Positions 61,140 to 64,000 of a stretch of 64,000 nt of DNA are shown piece after piece; within the stretch, counting starts at the first letter, position 1, and every line of letters begins with the position of its first letter. Under the pieces are notes generated by a model. That model searched no databases. It was not told where the DNA came from and saw nothing but the letters and a program-made list of their open reading frames with translations. The position numbers were made by a program, and so were the translations under genes. Source of the DNA: Symsagittifera roscoffensis (lineage: Eukaryota > Xenacoelomorpha > Acoela > Convolutidae); contig NC_087063.1 in NCBI RefSeq assembly GCF_963678635.1, positions 79,569,617 to 79,633,616 of the forward strand, given 5' to 3'.

Positions 61140-62125
61140 CTTGGTTCCAAATTAGAATTTTCAGCCAATCACACTCGACCTTCTTACACGCAGAGCTGCG
61201 CAAGTTTAATCCGAACTAAATGCTCTGGTAGAAGAACTGATGGTGGCAATGACGTGGTAAAGATTGAAATTAGTTGAGATTAGACATAACCAATTGCAAA
61301 GTTCAGTTACATAAGACTGGCCGGGATTAGTACGAAACTTTCCAATTCCATTTAGAGAGTGTAATTTCACATGCAATTATGGCTAGCTCTGTAATTTTTG
61401 TTAATATGAACGGATCAACCATACAATTTACCCCGCCCTAAGTGACTAACCGTAGACACGTATTAAATTTGAAATTAATTCTGTATAATGCATCGGTTTC
61501 AAAAAAACGCGCACATAAAATTGGTGTCTAAATTTTTGGTTTTTTTCCAGTTCCCCCTTTATGATTTTTCTGAAATTTGATATATGGAAATCAATTTAAA
61601 ATGAAGTTTTTTTTTTACTATAAACTGCCTTATAACGTGTCAGCGTGAACAAGTGAACATATTTTTACAACTTTTGTTACATGCAAAATGCCGTTTGAAC
61701 AGTTTTTAAGCAACTTTTTTTTCGTAAGGAGATGGGAAACTGGAAAAGAGCCCAATTTTATGTGGAATTGCATTTGAATGCTGTTATTAACCTGAGCTAA
61801 TGTATTTTTGATCAACTTTCTCTAAACAAAAATTTTCTCTAAACAATTTCATTTTTAAATCTAGGGTATACTCAAAGTTATTCTCTGAATAATCGATATT
61901 TTCTCTCCCCTAAATCAATTTAAAGGGAGAAGTATACGGTTGATCCTTATGATTAAAATTTATGAAAAGTGTTAGATCAGTTCACCGTCAAACTGTCATT
62001 ATTTTATTTCTAAAAATAAATGAATTTTTAAAGCTCGATTCTAAGTTGGGTTAAGTGGAGAAAACGCCTTATAGATAAAAACTAAAAAATAATAATTGCT
62101 TGCTGGTCTCTTTGATTGTAGTAAT
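61140..62125. other. no gene recognised
   Basis: AT-rich spacer; no recognisable coding or RNA feature. Confidence 0.35.
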
Positions 62126-62127
62126 AG

Positions 62128-62918
62128 CCCGGGTTGACCTCCATACAACGAGAATGCTAATCATACAGTTGCATACATCAAATGTATGGAAAAACGCTTG
62201 TCATACAGTTTTCGTACAATTTCGAAAAATGGTTGAAAAGAGATATGAAGTAACTTCTGCGGCTGATAAATTCTAATAAAACAGTGTGGTGATGGAAAGT
62301 AATTTAGAAATTGAGCCGAAGTTTTTTCGATTTTTTTCAACCGTTTATCGAATTTTGTACTCAAACAAACATTTTTTGAGTGCATAACGTAGTCCTGGAT
62401 ATAATTATGTTGGATTTCTTTCCTTTTTGTTTAGTATTTTTTTTTCAAAAACGCTGAAAGCTCATTTTTGTTTTGTATGGAATGTTTATGCATGACTTGA
62501 TCATAGTCTAATAATTTAAAAAATTCAAATTTAAAAAATAATCATCGTTGAAAATTTTTGCCAACATTGAAAAGTTTGTTGCATTCTTTATATCATTTGT
62601 GAAAGACAGCTCTAAGACAATTCAGGCCGTATTTTATGCATTTTAAAGTCAAGACTGTCCAACTTTTGGTACTTTGAGGAAATCAAGGTCTTTGTCAGTT
62701 GCGTTCGGTTACGAATACAACCCAAAATTTTTCAGCAATTAAATTTAGAACAAAAATCAACTTTTTGGGTAATGGAAAAATACTTTTCATACAATTTTCA
62801 TATATGGAAAAATGCTTATCATAAAATTTTCAAATAGTTTTCTGTACGTATGGATTGTAGGATTGTATGGAACTGTATGGCAAGAAGTTTTTCATATATA
62901 GGTTTTGGTCAACCCAGG
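62128..62918. mobile_element. foldback / MITE-like element with imperfect inverted ends
   Basis: The left end CCCGGGTTGACC and the reverse complement of the right end CCTGGGTTGACC match at 11 of 12 positions. A second inverted pair lies inside: TCATACAGTTGCATACA (62162-62178) against the reverse complement of 62864-62880, about 15 of 17 matching. CATACA-type subterminal motifs recur at both ends. No transposase and no clear target-site duplication, so the class is unassigned. Confidence 0.55.
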
Positions 62919-62924
62919 AGAATA

Positions 62925-63345
62925 GCCTTCTGAATTGATCCCTGACTGATTGAGTAGCATGAGTCTTCCAGATAATTTTCATAGCCCGCAGTTGTGAAAA
63001 TTTCGCCATGTTAGATTGTTCGATTGTCTATTTACTGCTTTGTAAGTTTTTTTCAAAGGAACACTTTTCGAAGACAATATATGCGATTTGATCAGTTGTG
63101 AGTTCTTAATGACATTATTATGTCATAGAGTAATTTCAGATGGATCTTCGAAGTCCAACTGTATGATCTTTCTTTTACTAGCCAATTATTAATAATTATT
63201 AACTGTTTATGTCCTGGTTATTCTTCTGACATGAAAAATGTTGTAATGTTGAAACTTCTTAAATGTTGATCATTTTTATACTCATTTTTCTGTTTCAAAA
63301 ACTGCAATTTTTCTACTGTAGGATGTTAGCTTAAAGTTTCCCAGG
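62925..63345. other. no gene recognised
   Basis: AT-rich spacer. Confidence 0.35.
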
Positions 63346-63409
63346 GGTCAATGGGTATTATGGAACAGGACGGGTCGGATCAAGACAGTGAAACTGTTCT
63401 TTCGGTTTG

Positions 63410-63606
63410 TTAGACACTTGTCTGTGGGCTCAAGTTCCAGGTCAAGTCCAAGCTTAACGTCAACTTGGGATAGGTGATTTGTGATAGTATGGTTGGGGTA
63501 GTGAAATATACACTTGTCTGTGGGCTCAAGTTCCAGGTCAACTCCAAGCTTAACGTCAACTTGGGATAGGTGATTTGTGATAGTATGGTTGGGGTAGTGA
63601 AATATA
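63410..63606 (-). repeat. 96-bp tandem duplication, in frame
   Basis: Two adjacent 96-bp units with one base difference (Leu/Val when read on the minus strand). 96 is 32 codons, so the minus frame stays open and repeats HYPNHTITNHLSQVDVKLG and DLELEPTDKC. The frame is open from 63653 to 63348. A recent duplication; it may sit in a coding exon, but no family was recognised. Confidence 0.8.
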
Positions 63607-63649
63607 CAGGTAAAAAGTATAGAACACAAGTAAATTTTCAGGCACTTTT

Positions 63650-63790
63650 TCAAAGAAAAATATAACAGTTAAGTTGGTTCTCTCCTGGGTCAATTGAGAG
63701 GTGAGGATCCAATGAATTGTTTATCCACTGTTTAACCTCATTGATAAGAAGCCGAGTTTTTTCTCTCGAGAACTTGAGATTAGATCTTGA
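63650..63790 (-). CDS. possible coding exon, unidentified
   Basis: The minus strand reads FSREKTRLLINEVKQWINNS then LDPHLSIDPGENQL, protein-like in composition, just upstream of the in-frame 96-bp duplication. No splice borders could be fixed and no family is recognised. It could equally be chance open sequence. Confidence 0.2.
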   Translation of the reverse strand, partial: SRSNLKFSREKTRLLINEVKQWINNSLDPHLSIDPGENQLNCYIFL

Positions 63791-63875
63791 TGATTCTAAT
63801 AAGTTAGTCTTTGGTTTATGGATTGGCGCATACATAAACCTGTACGTAAATTTTGTCGGCACATTTGTTTTGTTG

Positions 63876-64000
63876 CGGATTCCGCAACAAGCAAATGTAG
63901 CTAGCTGTTCCGGATTCTGCAACTGTAAGTGGATTCCGCAAAAAGTAAGCGGAATCCGCAAATGTCAAGGATTCCGCAAACTGTAAGTGGATTCCGAATT
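63876..64000 (+). repeat. ~20-bp minisatellite, runs off the window edge
   Basis: GGATTCCGCAAACTGTAAGT-type units at about 63912, 63931, 63951, 63969 and 63989, plus an outlying TTGCGGATTCCGCAA at 63873. One unit carries GGAATCCGC, making it and its neighbours almost palindromic. The array is cut by the window end. Confidence 0.8.

Overview
This window looks like nuclear DNA from a metazoan, probably a marine invertebrate. It is AT-rich, has spliced protein-coding genes, and carries three different LINE (non-LTR) lineages, hAT-type MITEs, tRNA-derived repeats, satellite DNA and long microsatellites. I could not fix the phylum. There is no bacterial operon structure and no CRISPR array.

Only one gene can be named with confidence. 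It is a three-exon orthologue of the ER/ciliary thioredoxin-like membrane protein TXNDC15, on the minus strand between about 2.55 and 6.7 kb. A second probable gene, with two exons and a 66-bp intron, lies at 51.9-52.4 kb on the plus strand and encodes a small protein with a signal-anchor N-terminus, a His run and a Pro-Glu repeat tail. Most of the remaining DNA is repetitive.

Layout: 1-2.5 kb, AT-rich with one tRNA-like repeat. 2.5-6.7 kb, TXNDC15, with an old LINE fragment in intron 2. 6.7-8.9 kb, nothing recognised except a tRNA-like repeat. 8.95-20.8 kb, an array of about 168-bp monomers organised into five-monomer higher-order units of about 840 bp, interrupted twice by a PHD-finger/reverse-transcriptase LINE. 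20.8-40.2 kb, a plus-strand LINE family whose 5' and 3' ends both abut (TACA)n microsatellite, inside a tandem segmental duplication (about 18.8-27.3 kb and 28.2-35.9 kb). The second duplicate carries a hAT-type MITE with an 8-bp target-site duplication; the first has the empty site. 41.2-42.45 kb, six tandem copies of a 204-bp unit that stays open in one frame. 45.6-50.1 kb, a decayed RTE-like LINE with a CR1-like LINE inserted into it. 51.9-52.4 kb, the small gene. 52.6-64 kb, scattered tRNA-like repeats, degenerate satellite, two more MITE fragments, decayed retroelement-like ORFs, a foldback element and a 20-bp minisatellite running off the window edge.

Apart from TXNDC15 and the small gene, the window is largely a record of repeat turnover. 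The most interesting candidates for something undescribed are the microsatellite-associated LINE family with its internally deleted derivative, the alpha-satellite-like higher-order array, and the in-frame 204-bp repeat. Identities are judged by eye; no alignment or database search was run.
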